Assembly: GCF_900112245.1 (NCBI RefSeq)
Contig: NZ_FOYX01000006.1
Location: forward strand, 4,144 to 68,143
Source: Maribacter stanieri
GTDB taxonomy: Bacteria > Bacteroidota > Bacteroidia > Flavobacteriales > Flavobacteriaceae
Direction: 5' to 3'
Length of the DNA: 64,000 bases
Part shown: in pieces, positions 48,106 through 58,052 of the stretch
Position numbering within the stretch: the first letter of the stretch is position 1
How the letters are laid out: each line of letters starts with the position of its first letter
Translations under genes and position numbers: made by a program
The notes under the pieces: generated by a model
Databases searched by the model: none
The model's input: only the letters and a program-made list of their open reading frames with translations
Told to the model about the DNA's origin: nothing

Positions 48106-48665
48106 AATACAACATTTAAAATCATGGCAATTAAGGCAGGACCATATATTTTGCCTAATTCGCGCAATCCAATCTTTAGTCTAGATTTAATAGTTCCTAA
48201 AGGTATATCCAACTCATCACTTGCCTCTTGTTGGGTCATTCCTTGAAAGAAAAGAGCTTCTAAAACAATTTGATATTTATCTTCAATTTTGTCTAGATGT
48301 TCTCTTACATCCATTAACTCTGGCCTTGTACTTTCTACGCCTAAAGTATATACGTCAGAAACATCTATTTGGATTTCTTTATCTGATTTTGTGTTAACAC
48401 TTCTTAACTTATCTATAGCTGTGTTACGTGTAATTCTAAAGAGCCATGTAAAAAGTTTGGCTTTTTTTGGATCGTAAGTATCTGCTTTCTTCCAAATTTT
48501 TACAAAAGATTCTTGAACGACATCTTGGGCTAGTTCAGGATCACGTACGACTTTATTGGCGACACCCAGTAGGGTGTCGGCATAATTATCGTACAAAAGG
48601 GAAATCGCTTTTTCGTTTCGCTCTTGTAATAATTCAACAATATGATTTTCTAATAAAGTGCTCAT
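48102..48665 (-). CDS. ECF-type RNA polymerase sigma factor (SigK-like)
   Basis: This 187-residue protein has region 2 at about 18-90 (AISLLYDNYADTLLGVANKV, LAQDVVQESFVKIWKK, TWLFRITRNTAIDKLR) and region 4 at about 130-180 (EALFFQGMTQQEASDELDIPLGTIKSRLKIGLREL). The last residues are hydrophobic (LIAMILNVVL). It pairs with the RskA-type anti-sigma translated from the overlapping downstream frame. The regulon is not evident from this window. Confidence 0.94.
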   Translation of the reverse strand: MSTLLENHIVELLQERNEKAISLLYDNYADTLLGVANKVVRDPELAQDVVQESFVKIWKKADTYDPKKAKLFTWLFRITRNTAIDKLRSVNTKSDKEIQIDVSDVYTLGVESTRPELMDVREHLDKIEDKYQIVLEALFFQGMTQQEASDELDIPLGTIKSRLKIGLRELGKIYGPALIAMILNVVL

Positions 48666-48845
48666 AATTTAAAAGATGTACAATTTTTTATATAATGGAC
48701 ATCCAAATACTAAGATTGAACCGTATATGCTTAAACGCTAAATTATAAAATTGATTGTTAACGATGCGTTTTCTAAAAATATATATTGAATAAGTGGTCG
48801 GCTGGTAACTGCCCACTTTGTTTTTGGTTGGTTTGGTTTGGTAAT

Positions 48846-48873
48846 AACCCTTGTGATTTATTTCACAGGGGTT
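48846..48873 (-). terminator. Hairpin immediately after murB
   Basis: AACCCCTGTGA / TCACAAGGGTT on the minus strand forms an 11-bp stem with one mismatch and a six-base loop, beginning at the murB stop codon. The T-run is weak, so termination efficiency is uncertain. Confidence 0.6.
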
Positions 48874-49888
48874 ATTTTATTAAGTTCACCTCCGGACTAA
48901 TTTCAATATCAAAAGTCCTTTTAACCTCTTTGATGATTTTTGCGGCAAGGTCTAATATGTCTTTTCCAGTAGCCTTGTCATAATTAACAAGTACTAACGC
49001 TTGATTTTTGTGAACTCCGGCATCACCAAATCGTTTTCCTTTAAATCCACATTGCTCAATTAACCAGCCTGCCGGTATTTTATAAAAATCATCAGACATT
49101 TTATAAAAAGGGGCGTCAGGATTTTTAGCGATAAATGCCTCGAATATTTCAGTTGAAACTATAGGGTTCTTAAAAAAACTACCACTATTGCCTAATATTT
49201 TTGGATCAGGTAATTTGCTTTTGCGTATTGCAATAACAGCATTAGAAATATCTTTAATAGTAGGGTGTATAATCGATTCTTTTTCTAGCTGGTTTTCAAT
49301 AGCGCCGTATCCCGAATTTATTTTGTGTACGTTTTTGGTAAATGAAAAAGTTACCGAGGTAATTACAAATTTATCTTTACCCTCATTTTTAAAGAAAGAA
49401 TCTCTATAACCAAATTTGCATTCTTCTTTAGTAAGTGTAACCAAGTGTTGATCTATAATTCTAACAGCTTCACAACTTACAAAGCAATCTTTAAGCTCAA
49501 CACCATAAGCACCTATGTTTTGAATAGGAGCGGTACCGGTATTGCCAGGAATAAGCGACATGTTTTCTAGTCCTCCAAAATTATTATCAATTGCCCACAT
49601 AACCATTTCATGCCAGTTTTCACCAGCCATTACCTTAATCTGTACAGTATTAGGTGATTCTGAAATAATTTGCTTTCCTTTTAGGTTTACATGAATAAAT
49701 AGAGCATCAATACTATCTGTAAGCAGCATATTACTACCGCCGCCAATAATTATTTTACGGGGATAATCTGGGTTGCTTAAAATTTGTTGTAATTCTTCAA
49801 TAGTGGTAATTTCAACAAAGTATCTTGCTGTAGCATCAATACCGAAAGTATTGTATTTTTTTAATGAAAAGTATTCAAGAACAACCAT
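48872..49888 (-). CDS. murB: UDP-N-acetylenolpyruvoylglucosamine reductase
   Basis: This 338-residue FAD enzyme has the opening LKKYNTFGIDATARYF, FAD-binding IIGGGSNMLLTD (about 47-58), GLENMSLIPGNTGTAPIQNIGAYG (about 105-128), the Arg region FGYRDSFFK and the catalytic Ser in LGNSGSFFKNP (about 233-243). The C-terminal AGWLIEQCGFKGKRFGDAGVHKNQALVLVN is typical of type I MurB. It makes UDP-MurNAc for peptidoglycan. Its ATG overlaps the aminotransferase stop by one base (TAATG), so the two are coupled. Confidence 0.95.
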   Translation of the reverse strand: MVVLEYFSLKKYNTFGIDATARYFVEITTIEELQQILSNPDYPRKIIIGGGSNMLLTDSIDALFIHVNLKGKQIISESPNTVQIKVMAGENWHEMVMWAIDNNFGGLENMSLIPGNTGTAPIQNIGAYGVELKDCFVSCEAVRIIDQHLVTLTKEECKFGYRDSFFKNEGKDKFVITSVTFSFTKNVHKINSGYGAIENQLEKESIIHPTIKDISNAVIAIRKSKLPDPKILGNSGSFFKNPIVSTEIFEAFIAKNPDAPFYKMSDDFYKIPAGWLIEQCGFKGKRFGDAGVHKNQALVLVNYDKATGKDILDLAAKIIKEVKRTFDIEISPEVNLIK

Positions 49889-51078
49889 TAACCCTTGTAG
49901 CTTTTTAGTGCCTCTTTTAAAATACGAACAGCTCTTTTTAAGCTTTTCTGATCAAGTACATAGGCAATTCTAATTTGGTTTTTACCTAAGCCTTCTGTTG
50001 CATAAAAACCTGCTGCAGGTGCAACCATAACAGTTTCATTGTCCATATTAAATTCTTCAAGTAGCCATTGTGCAAAATGGTCTGCATCCTTAATGGGTAA
50101 TTCGGCAATACAATAGAATGCTCCTTGAGGTTTAGCAATTTTAATACCTTCAATTTTTTCTAACTCTGCTATTAGTATATTTCTTCTTGCTACATATTCA
50201 GTTTTTACATCGGCAAAATAGCTGTCTGGTGTTTCTAAAGCCGCCTCACTTGCTATCTGCGCATATGTTGGAGGAGAAAGTCTTGCCTGGGCAAATTTCA
50301 TAGCCGTTGCAATAAAATCTTTGTTTTTAGAAACAAGGTAACCTATTCTAGCGCCACACATACTGTATCTTTTAGAGACAGAATCTATAACGATAGCATG
50401 TTCCTCTAATCCTTCTTCTTTTAAAATAGAAGTGTGGGTTTTATCATCATAGGTGAATTCTCTATACACTTCATCGGCAACTAGAAAAATATTGTGTTTT
50501 TTTACTAATGCCGCTAATTTTTCAATTTCTTCCTTACTATATAAATATCCCGTTGGGTTACCTGGGTTACATATTAAAATAGCCTTAGTTCTAGGTGTGA
50601 TTAACTTTTCAAATTCCTCTATAGGAGGTAGCGCAAAATTATCTTCCAATTTTGAAACTACAGGTACAACAGTTACACCACAAGCAGTTGCAAATCCGTT
50701 ATAATTTGCATAAAATGGTTCAGGTATAATAATTTCATCGTTAGTATCAGCAATAGTGTTCATTGCAAAAGATAATGCTTCAGATCCTCCTGTAGTTACA
50801 ATAAGGTCTGTAGCACTAACACGTATATCATATTTTTCATAATACTTCGCAATTTTGGTTCTAAATTCTTCAGAACCTTCCGTACGGCTGTATTCTAAAA
50901 CACTAAGGTTGTTATTCTTTACGGCATCTAACGCTTGTTGTGGCGTTTTTATATCTGGTTGTCCAATATTAAGGTGAATAACATTAATTCCTCTCTTTTT
51001 TGCATTTTCTGCGAAGGGAACTAATTTTCTTATAGGTGATTGGGGCATGGAAAGGCCCTTGTTTGAAACAGATGGCAT
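49888..51078 (-). CDS. Pyridoxal-phosphate aminotransferase (aspartate aminotransferase-like, class I/II)
   Basis: This 396-residue fold-type I aminotransferase has HLNIGQPDIKTP (about 36-47), TTGGSEALSFAMN (about 95-107), CNPGNPTGYLYS (about 169-180), VADEVYREFTYDD (about 200-212), the PLP lysine in DSVSKRYSMCGARIGY (about 233-248), and a C-terminal Arg in QIRIAY. Aspartate or another amino acid may be the substrate; sequence alone does not settle it. It is translationally coupled to murB. Confidence 0.92.
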   Translation of the reverse strand: MPSVSNKGLSMPQSPIRKLVPFAENAKKRGINVIHLNIGQPDIKTPQQALDAVKNNNLSVLEYSRTEGSEEFRTKIAKYYEKYDIRVSATDLIVTTGGSEALSFAMNTIADTNDEIIIPEPFYANYNGFATACGVTVVPVVSKLEDNFALPPIEEFEKLITPRTKAILICNPGNPTGYLYSKEEIEKLAALVKKHNIFLVADEVYREFTYDDKTHTSILKEEGLEEHAIVIDSVSKRYSMCGARIGYLVSKNKDFIATAMKFAQARLSPPTYAQIASEAALETPDSYFADVKTEYVARRNILIAELEKIEGIKIAKPQGAFYCIAELPIKDADHFAQWLLEEFNMDNETVMVAPAAGFYATEGLGKNQIRIAYVLDQKSLKRAVRILKEALKSYKG

Positions 51079-51225
51079 ATTAAATTTATTTTACACAAAA
51101 GTGATAAATGATAATGGTTCTTACAATATAATTAGGTTTTATTTGATTTTTCACAACAAGTTAAAATTAGGTATTGTATTCAATAATTATGTATCTTATA
51201 AGAGGTTAACTAATTCATACAGATT

Positions 51226-52557
51226 ATGTTACGAAAATATACCTTTCTTTCTTTTCTTTTAGTGTGCTGTTTTTCCTTCTCGGGATTGGCGCAAACCTAT
51301 AAGCTGCCTGCTGGCAAGAAATTTCATAAAGTGAAATTTCAGTTGATAAATAATTTAATTGTTATACCTATAGAAGTAAATGGGTCAGAATTGTCTTTTG
51401 TTCTTGATTCTGGTGTAGGGACCCCAATACTGTTCAATTTAGCCGATCAAGATTCTATTCAATTAAACAATGTAACGGAGATAACTATAAATGGATTAGG
51501 GGAAGGAGATCCCATAAATGCTCTTAAATCAACCGGTAATTTTGTTCAATTAGGGAATGCTAAGAACACTTCGCAAAACATTTATGTAGTAATGGATGCA
51601 GGTATTAATTTCTCGCCAAGTTTAGGCATTCCTGTTCATGGTATTATTGGTTATGATTTGTTTAGAGATTTTGTAGTGGATATTAACTACATAAATAAGA
51701 CAATTAAATTTTATGACCCCAATCTTTATAGATATAGAACATCAAAGAATACAAGGGTAGTTGATATGTCGGTTATTAGAAGAAAGGCGTATTTAGATGC
51801 TTTTGTTATGATTAATAAAACGGATGAAATTCCTGTAAAAATGTTATTGGATACTGGCAGTAGTGATGCTGTTTGGCTGTTTGAAGATGAGAGAATACAA
51901 TTACCCGAAAAACACTATGAAGATTTTTTAGGACAAGGTCTTGCTGGAAATATATATGGTAAGAGAACCAAAATAAATCATTTAAAAATTGCAGATTTTA
52001 TATTAAGCGATGCAAAAGCGGCTTTTCCGGATATGGAAACATTTACTACTATTACAGATTTTGGAGGAAGAAACGGTAGTCTGGGTGGTGAGGTTATTAA
52101 GCGATTTAATATTGCATTTGATTATACCAATAAGAAATTAATACTGACGAAGAATTCTAATTTTGATAAACTGTTTCAATATAACATTAGCGGAATTGAT
52201 TTGCAGCATGCGGGCATGAGATATGTTTCAGAAAGAATAGCCGATGCAAATGGAGTAGTCCATAAGGATGCAAAATCTTATGGTAATGTGCAAATAGTAT
52301 TACAAGGGGCGACAAGGTTAAGCCTTGTGCCAGAGATAATAGTATCGGGTATTCGTCAAGGCAGTCCGGCACATTCGGCAGGTTTAAGAGAGGGCGATGT
52401 AATATTGGCAGTAAATGGAAAACGTATTCATAGATATAAATTGCAAGAAATTATGCATATGCTCAATTTTAAAAAGGATAAGAAAATAAAAGTATTAGTA
52501 GAGAGGTATGATAATGACTTGCTGTTCAGTTTTGTTTTAAAACCCTTGTTCGATTAA
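51226..52557 (+). CDS. Exported aspartyl protease with two active-site motifs and a PDZ domain
   Basis: The protein has 443 residues with a signal peptide (about 1-22, ending SGLAQ). Two retropepsin-like half-sites lie in one chain: LSFVLDSGVGTPI (about 55-67, D-S-G) and VKMLLDTGSSDAVWL (about 203-217, D-T-G). Hydrophobic flap-like segments occur after each. A PDZ domain occupies about 375-435 (ASGIRQGSPAHSAGLREGDVILAVNGKRI, with substrate-binding entry). Such proteins are probably periplasmic proteases, with PDZ to hold the peptide C-terminus. The D-S-G in the first site is acceptable for aspartyl proteases. Confidence 0.88.
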   Translation: MLRKYTFLSFLLVCCFSFSGLAQTYKLPAGKKFHKVKFQLINNLIVIPIEVNGSELSFVLDSGVGTPILFNLADQDSIQLNNVTEITINGLGEGDPINALKSTGNFVQLGNAKNTSQNIYVVMDAGINFSPSLGIPVHGIIGYDLFRDFVVDINYINKTIKFYDPNLYRYRTSKNTRVVDMSVIRRKAYLDAFVMINKTDEIPVKMLLDTGSSDAVWLFEDERIQLPEKHYEDFLGQGLAGNIYGKRTKINHLKIADFILSDAKAAFPDMETFTTITDFGGRNGSLGGEVIKRFNIAFDYTNKKLILTKNSNFDKLFQYNISGIDLQHAGMRYVSERIADANGVVHKDAKSYGNVQIVLQGATRLSLVPEIIVSGIRQGSPAHSAGLREGDVILAVNGKRIHRYKLQEIMHMLNFKKDKKIKVLVERYDNDLLFSFVLKPLFD

Positions 52558-52568
52558 CAATGAAATAT

Positions 52569-52600
52569 AAAAAAAGCCCAACTTTTCAGTTGAGCTTTTT
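52569..52600. terminator. Terminator between the aspartyl protease and DUF1573 genes
   Basis: AAGCCCAAC / GTTGAGCTT stem (one mismatch) with A-run and T-run on either side, so it can work for both convergent genes. Confidence 0.75.
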
Positions 52601-52620
52601 AATTTTATAAAGAGTTTTCT

Positions 52621-53010
52621 TTATTTGGTGCCAGTGGCAGCCTTAACTTCTCCTTTAATCTTTAAAACCTTTGTAGGAGTATCAGCGTTAGATATTACCG
52701 TAATTGCTTTACGAATAGGGCCAACTCTGTTTGTGTCATATTTAACTTGAATTTCACCTGTTTTACCTGGTAAAATTGGATCTTCTGGCTTTTTAGGAAT
52801 TGTACAACCACAGCTAGAACTAACTTTGCTTATAATAAGTGGTGCGGTACCAGTGTTTGTAAATTCAAAAACTCTTACACCGTCTGATCCTTTAGCGATT
52901 TCGCCATAGTCAACAGTTTCTGATTTAAACTCTATTTTTGCAGCGGTATCTTGCGCTGTTAAGCTAAATCCAAGTAAGCCAATAAATAATACAAGTACTA
53001 TTTTTTTCAT
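52621..53010 (-). CDS. DUF1573 exported protein
   Basis: The protein has 129 residues with a signal peptide (about 1-19, ending LTAQ). A single DUF1573 immunoglobulin-like domain has the signature VFEFTNTGTAPLIISKVSSSCGCTIP and PGKTGEIQVKYDTNRVGPI. Two adjacent Met codons (53013, 53010) make the exact start uncertain by one residue. The domain is common in Bacteroidota secreted proteins; the function is unknown. It has the best promoter match in the window. Confidence 0.9.
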   Translation of the reverse strand: MKKIVLVLFIGLLGFSLTAQDTAAKIEFKSETVDYGEIAKGSDGVRVFEFTNTGTAPLIISKVSSSCGCTIPKKPEDPILPGKTGEIQVKYDTNRVGPIRKAITVISNADTPTKVLKIKGEVKAATGTK

Positions 53011-53033
53011 CATTTTTAATTTTGGGTGGATTT

Positions 53034-53064
53034 CAAAATTAAATCTTTTCAGATCAACCTCAAA
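53034..53064 (-). promoter_or_regulatory. Promoter of the DUF1573 gene (-33 TTTG and -7 TAATTTTG)
   Basis: On the minus strand TTTG (53064-53061) is followed after 19 bases by TAATTTTG (53041-53034). Both elements and the spacing match the Bacteroidota housekeeping promoter. The start codon follows about 24 bases later. Confidence 0.75.
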
Positions 53065-53207
53065 ATCCTTTTGTTATACTCTAACGTTACTTATTTTTGT
53101 TTCGTATTTATATTTAGGTAAAATTCAGCTGAAATGACCGTTAGAATGTCAATTCGGCTTTATTTTTAAATAACCCAATTTATTATTATTCAAAAACTGT
53201 TCCAAAT

Positions 53208-55838
53208 ATGGAAATTCCATCAAAATATAATCCGCAGTCCACAGAATCTCATTGGTATGAGTATTGGATGAAAAACGGATATTTTCATTCTGTTCCCGAT
53301 GAAAGGGAGCCTTATAGTATTGTAATACCACCGCCGAACGTAACGGGTATTCTGCATATGGGTCATATGTTAAACAATACTATACAAGATGTGTTGATAA
53401 GAAGAGCGCGTCTTTTAGGTAAAAATGCTTGTTGGGTACCTGGTACTGATCATGCATCAATTGCTACAGAAGCAAAAGTAGTAGCAAAACTTAAAGAGCA
53501 AGGTATCAACAAAAATGACCTTACTCGTGATGAATTCTTGAAGCATGCTTGGGATTGGACGCACGAATATGGCGGTATTATTTTAGAGCAATTAAAGAAG
53601 CTTGGTTGTTCATGTGATTGGGACCGTACTGCGTTCACCATGGATAAAGAAAGATATGACAGTGTAATTAAAGTCTTTATCGACTTATATAATAAAGGAC
53701 TAATTTATCGTGGTTACCGCATGGTAAACTGGGATCCAGAGGCGCAAACTACCTTGTCAGATGAAGAAGTAATCTATGAGGAGAAACAAGGTCTTTTGTA
53801 TTATTTGGCATATGCTATAGAAGGATCTGACGAAAAAGTCACTATTGCAACAACAAGACCTGAAACAATTTTAGGGGATACTGCTATTTGTATAAACCCA
53901 AATGATGAGCGTTTTGCACATTTAAAAGGTAAAAAAGTAATTGTACCTATTTGTAATAGAGTAATTCCAATTATCGAAGATGAGTATGTAGATATGGAAT
54001 TTGGTACAGGTTGTCTAAAGGTGACACCTGCACATGACATAAATGACAAAGCTTTAGGTGAAAGACATAATTTAGAGACTATAGATATCTTTAATGATGA
54101 TGCTAGCTTAAATAGTTTCGGTATGCATTATGAGGGTAAAGACCGCTTTGTGGTTAGAAAAGAAATATCAAAAGAATTAGAAGAAAAGGGTTTCTTGGTA
54201 AAAACAGAAACTCATATTAACAAAGTAGGTACTTCAGAGAGAACTAAGGCAGTTATAGAGCCAAAGTTATCAGACCAGTGGTTCCTTAAAATGGAAGACT
54301 TGGCTAAGCCAGCATTAGAAGCTGTTTTAGAAAGTGGAGATGTTAAGTTGCATCCAAAGAAATTTGATAATACATACCGTCATTGGATGGAGAATGTTCG
54401 TGATTGGAATATTTCTAGACAATTATGGTGGGGTCAACAAATACCGGCATTTTATTTTGGTGATGGTCAAGAAGATTTCGTTGTTGCGGCAAATTTGGTA
54501 GATGCATTAAAACTTGCTAAAGAGAAATCTGGAAATTCAAGCTTACAAGAAAGTGATCTAAGACAAGATGCAGATGTGTTAGATACATGGTTTTCATCAT
54601 GGTTATGGCCAATGAGTGTTTTTGGTGGTATAATGGAACCAGATAATGAAGAGATAAATTATTATTATCCAACCAACGACTTGGTAACAGGTCCGGATAT
54701 TCTTTTCTTTTGGGTTGCTAGAATGATTGTTGCTGGATATGAGTTTAGGGGAGAGAAACCTTTTGAAAATGTTTATTTCACCGGTTTGGTAAGAGATAAG
54801 CAGCGTAGAAAAATGTCTAAATCTTTAGGTAATTCACCAGATGCGTTGAAGCTTATTGAAGATTATGGCGCTGATGGGGTTCGTGTAGGTTTATTATTAA
54901 GTTCCGCTGCAGGTAATGATTTAATGTTTGATGAAGACTTATGTCAGCAAGGAAAGAACTTTGCCAATAAAATTTGGAATGGTTTCCGATTGATAAAAGG
55001 ATGGGATATTGCTGATATTTCACAACCTGAAGCATCAAAACTTGGTTTGGAATGGTATGAATCTAAATTGAATAAAACGCTTTTAGAAATTGAAGATCAC
55101 TTCGGTAAATTTAGAATTTCAGATGCGTTGATGTCTATTTATAAATTGGTTTGGGATGATTACAGTTCTTCATTATTAGAGATAATTAAACCAGCGTACC
55201 AACAACCGATAGATAAAACAACATTTGATAAAGTAATTCAGTTGTTTGAACAAAATTTAAAATTACTGCACCCTTTCATGCCATTTTTAACGGAAGAAGT
55301 ATGGCAACATATTTCTGAAAGAAGTGACAGCGAGGCATTGGTGATTTCTAAATGGCCAACTGTTGGTAAAATAGATGAAGAGTTAATTGAACAATTCGAT
55401 TTTGCAGCTGAGGTTATAGCGGGAGTTAGAACTATTAGGAAAAATAAAAATATTCCAATGAAAGAGTCCTTGGAATTGTCCGTATTAAATACCGAAAAAG
55501 CTAGTGACCGTTGGGATGTTGTAATTTCTAAGCTCACTAATATTTCTGAAATTAGTTATATTAAAGAGCAGTTAGAAGGAGCATTGACCTTTCGTGTAAA
55601 AAGTAACGAATATTTTGTGCCTATGGAAGGTGCAATTGATGTTGAGGCAGAGATTCTTAAAATCAACGAAGAGTTGAAGTATACTAAAGGGTTTTTAACA
55701 TCTGTTCAAAAGAAACTCTCTAATGAAAGATTTGTTAGTAATGCACCTGAAAAAGTTATCGCTATAGAACGCCAAAAACTTGCAGATGCAGAAGCTAAAA
55801 TTGAAACTTTAGAAAAGAGTTTGGCTAGTCTTAGCTAA
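53208..55838 (+). CDS. valS: Valine--tRNA ligase
   Basis: This 876-residue class I synthetase has [18 protein letters not shown] at the start, [17 protein letters not shown] (HIGH motif, about 40-56), an editing domain ([27 protein letters not shown]), [11 protein letters not shown] (about 531-541), the anticodon-binding helical domain, and a C-terminal coiled coil ([25 protein letters not shown]...). The length fits ValS. It charges tRNA-Val and edits Thr. A strong terminator follows. Confidence 0.97.
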   Translation: MEIPSKYNPQSTESHWYEYWMKNGYFHSVPDEREPYSIVIPPPNVTGILHMGHMLNNTIQDVLIRRARLLGKNACWVPGTDHASIATEAKVVAKLKEQGINKNDLTRDEFLKHAWDWTHEYGGIILEQLKKLGCSCDWDRTAFTMDKERYDSVIKVFIDLYNKGLIYRGYRMVNWDPEAQTTLSDEEVIYEEKQGLLYYLAYAIEGSDEKVTIATTRPETILGDTAICINPNDERFAHLKGKKVIVPICNRVIPIIEDEYVDMEFGTGCLKVTPAHDINDKALGERHNLETIDIFNDDASLNSFGMHYEGKDRFVVRKEISKELEEKGFLVKTETHINKVGTSERTKAVIEPKLSDQWFLKMEDLAKPALEAVLESGDVKLHPKKFDNTYRHWMENVRDWNISRQLWWGQQIPAFYFGDGQEDFVVAANLVDALKLAKEKSGNSSLQESDLRQDADVLDTWFSSWLWPMSVFGGIMEPDNEEINYYYPTNDLVTGPDILFFWVARMIVAGYEFRGEKPFENVYFTGLVRDKQRRKMSKSLGNSPDALKLIEDYGADGVRVGLLLSSAAGNDLMFDEDLCQQGKNFANKIWNGFRLIKGWDIADISQPEASKLGLEWYESKLNKTLLEIEDHFGKFRISDALMSIYKLVWDDYSSSLLEIIKPAYQQPIDKTTFDKVIQLFEQNLKLLHPFMPFLTEEVWQHISERSDSEALVISKWPTVGKIDEELIEQFDFAAEVIAGVRTIRKNKNIPMKESLELSVLNTEKASDRWDVVISKLTNISEISYIKEQLEGALTFRVKSNEYFVPMEGAIDVEAEILKINEELKYTKGFLTSVQKKLSNERFVSNAPEKVIAIERQKLADAEAKIETLEKSLASLS

Positions 55839-55861
55839 AATTTTTAGTAAATATATTATAT

Positions 55862-55898
55862 AAGCCTCATTCCTAATTTATTGGGAATGAGGCTTTTT
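55862..55898 (+). terminator. Terminator after valS
   Basis: An AAGCCTCATTCC / GGGAATGAGGCTT stem with a loop of about nine bases and five T, 24 bases past the valS stop. Confidence 0.9.
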
Positions 55899-55969
55899 GA
55901 GTTGTTAAAATTATTCTAGTGACTCAACGTTTTTTGTATTTTTAGAAAAGAACAAAAATTTCTAAGAAA

Positions 55970-56854
55970 ATGAAATCACTAAGAAAAGAAGATATTAAAC
56001 AAGAGGTGTTCGATTTATACGATGCTTATGCGCATAATAAACTAGAGCGAAGAGATTTTGTACAGAAGCTATCTATGTATGCCGTGGGCGGTATTACAGT
56101 ACCTTCATTGATGAGTTTTTTGATGCCGGACTATGAAAGCACTTTTTTAGTAGATAAGAATAACCCAGATTTAGACTCAAGCTTTATAGCCTATAATTCT
56201 ACTAAAGGTGGTGGTGAAATAAAAGCACTGTTGTCTAAACCTAAATCAGCAATTGATAAACTGCCTGGGATTGTGGTAGTTCATGAAAACAGAGGGTTGA
56301 ACCCGTATGTTGAAGATACAGCGAGAAGGGCAGCTTTAGCAGGCTTCATTACTATCGCTCCAGATGCGTTGAGTCCTTTAGGCGGGTATCCTGGTAATGA
56401 TGATAAAGGGCGAGAAATGCAACGTACTAGAGATCGAAATGAAATGTTAGAAGATTTCATTGCGGCATTTGAGTATTTAAAGTCGCACAAAGATTGCAAT
56501 GGTAAAATAGGAGTAGTGGGATTTTGTTTTGGCGGATGGATATCTAACATGATGGCGGTAAAAGTACCAGACTTAGGGGCATCTGTACCTTTTTATGGAG
56601 GGCAGCCTACCGAGGGGATAGAAAAAATTAATGCTCCATTAATGTTGCAATATGCCGGTTTAGATGAACGTGTTAATGCAGGGTGGCCAGCTTATGAGAA
56701 AGCTTTGAATGCACTAGGTAAAGAAAACGTAGCTTATTTTTACCCGAATGTAAATCATGGTTTTCATAATACGTCAACACCAAGATATGATGAACCTGCC
56801 GCAGAATTGGCATGGTCACGGACTATTGAGTTTTTTAAAGAAAAATTGATTTAA
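55970..56854 (+). CDS. Dienelactone hydrolase family protein with Tat-like signal
   Basis: This 294-residue alpha/beta hydrolase has a region ERRDFVQKLSMYAVGGITVP (about 27-46), a twin-arginine motif followed by a hydrophobic stretch, as in Tat signals placed after an N-terminal extension. The catalytic Cys is in VVGFCFGGWIS (about 186), Asp in AGLDERVNAGWP (about 227), and His in NVNHGFHNTSTP (about 265). It probably hydrolyses a lactone or ester in the periplasm. The natural substrate is unknown. Confidence 0.9.
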   Translation: MKSLRKEDIKQEVFDLYDAYAHNKLERRDFVQKLSMYAVGGITVPSLMSFLMPDYESTFLVDKNNPDLDSSFIAYNSTKGGGEIKALLSKPKSAIDKLPGIVVVHENRGLNPYVEDTARRAALAGFITIAPDALSPLGGYPGNDDKGREMQRTRDRNEMLEDFIAAFEYLKSHKDCNGKIGVVGFCFGGWISNMMAVKVPDLGASVPFYGGQPTEGIEKINAPLMLQYAGLDERVNAGWPAYEKALNALGKENVAYFYPNVNHGFHNTSTPRYDEPAAELAWSRTIEFFKEKLI

Positions 56855-56957
56855 GTTATTGACTATGAGTACCCATTAAGGGGTGTTTTTAAGATATGTT
56901 TCAGAATTTGAGCTAGTAATCCATTGATTTGAGTTAAGCTTAAAGGGGTGATTCTCT

Positions 56958-56965
56958 TAATTTTG
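56958..56965 (+). promoter_or_regulatory. Candidate -7 promoter box of the small membrane protein gene
   Basis: TAATTTTG is an exact TAnnTTTG match 29 bases before the ATG at 56995. A TTTG occurs upstream at 56928-56931, at a longer than normal spacing of 26. Confidence 0.5.
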
Positions 56966-56982
56966 GAATATAAACAATCTAA

Positions 56983-57162
<180 letters not shown>

Positions 57163-57198
57163 GTCGAAACTTCCAAACCATATTTTCAAAAAATATAG

Positions 57199-57227
57199 AA
57201 CCCTTGATTGATTTCAAGGGTTTTTTT
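57199..57227 (+). terminator. Terminator after the small membrane protein
   Basis: An AACCCTTGA / TTCAAGGGTT stem closing on four to five bases is followed by seven T. It lies before the creatininase-family start at 57268 and argues against an upstream start for that gene. Confidence 0.88.
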
Positions 57228-57267
57228 GTGCTTTAAAAATGAATTTATTAATAGTACCTTTAGTATT

Positions 57268-58032
57268 ATGATTAGACCTTTTGTACTAGCGGAAACGAAC
57301 TGGGAGCATTTAAAAGATGAGCAAATTGATTTAGCAATATTGCCATGGGGTGCAACTGAAGCTCATAACTATCATTTACCATATGGTACAGATAATTATC
57401 AAGCTCAACATATGGTTGAATCGGCAGCCGGTTTATCTTGGGAAAAAGGTAAAAAAGTAATGGTATTGCCAACAATACCTTATGGTGTTAATACGGGACA
57501 AAAAGATATCTATTTGGATATGAACTTAAACCCATCTACACAACTGGCTATTTTAAAGGATTTGGTAGAAGTATTAAATAGACAAGGTATTTATAAACTA
57601 TTGTTATTCAATGGTCATGGAGGCAACAATTTTAAACCAATTGTTCGTGAGTTGGGTTTATTGTTTCCTAAAATGTTTATTAGCTTTTGTTTTTTTCCTC
57701 CAATGTTCGATAAGTCAAAATACTTTAAGGAAAAAGGCGATCATGCAGACGAAATGGAAACAAGTTTAATGCTTTATTTGAGACCAGATTTAGTTTTACC
57801 AAAAGAAAAATGGGGTATTGGTAGTGCTAAGAAGTTTAAGATAAAAGCTTACAATGAAGATTGGGCTTGGGCAGAAAGACAGTGGTCTAAAGTAAGTAGT
57901 GATACAGGTATTGGTAATCCTGAATTTGCTACAATAAAAAAAGGCGAACGCTTTTTTAATGATGTTTGTAAGAAATTAGATGAGCTCTTCTGTTCTTTAT
58001 GTGATGCAGATATTACGGAGTTGTATGAATGA
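57268..58032 (+). CDS. Creatininase family amidohydrolase
   Basis: The protein has 254 residues from the ATG at 57268. An in-frame start 20 codons earlier overlaps the terminator and lacks family similarity. The metal-binding residues are visible in ILPWGATEAHNYHLPYGTDNYQ (Glu, His and Asp, about 25-46), LFNGHGGNNFKP (about 112-123), and DHADEMETSLML (about 157-168). The family hydrolyses cyclic or linear amides, for example creatinine or formamidopyrimidine. The substrate here is unknown. The gene is single. Confidence 0.92.
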   Translation: MIRPFVLAETNWEHLKDEQIDLAILPWGATEAHNYHLPYGTDNYQAQHMVESAAGLSWEKGKKVMVLPTIPYGVNTGQKDIYLDMNLNPSTQLAILKDLVEVLNRQGIYKLLLFNGHGGNNFKPIVRELGLLFPKMFISFCFFPPMFDKSKYFKEKGDHADEMETSLMLYLRPDLVLPKEKWGIGSAKKFKIKAYNEDWAWAERQWSKVSSDTGIGNPEFATIKKGERFFNDVCKKLDELFCSLCDADITELYE

Positions 58033-58052
58033 ACTTGTTTAAAGCTTCATTT

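Noticed and set aside
48666..48871. Possible small gene or RNA between the sigma factor and murB
   Set aside because: Only a hairpin after murB is visible; the plus-strand frame at 48786-48983 is a shadow of the end of murB.
57208..57267. Earlier start for the creatininase-family gene
   Set aside because: The added segment runs through a terminator hairpin and has no family similarity.
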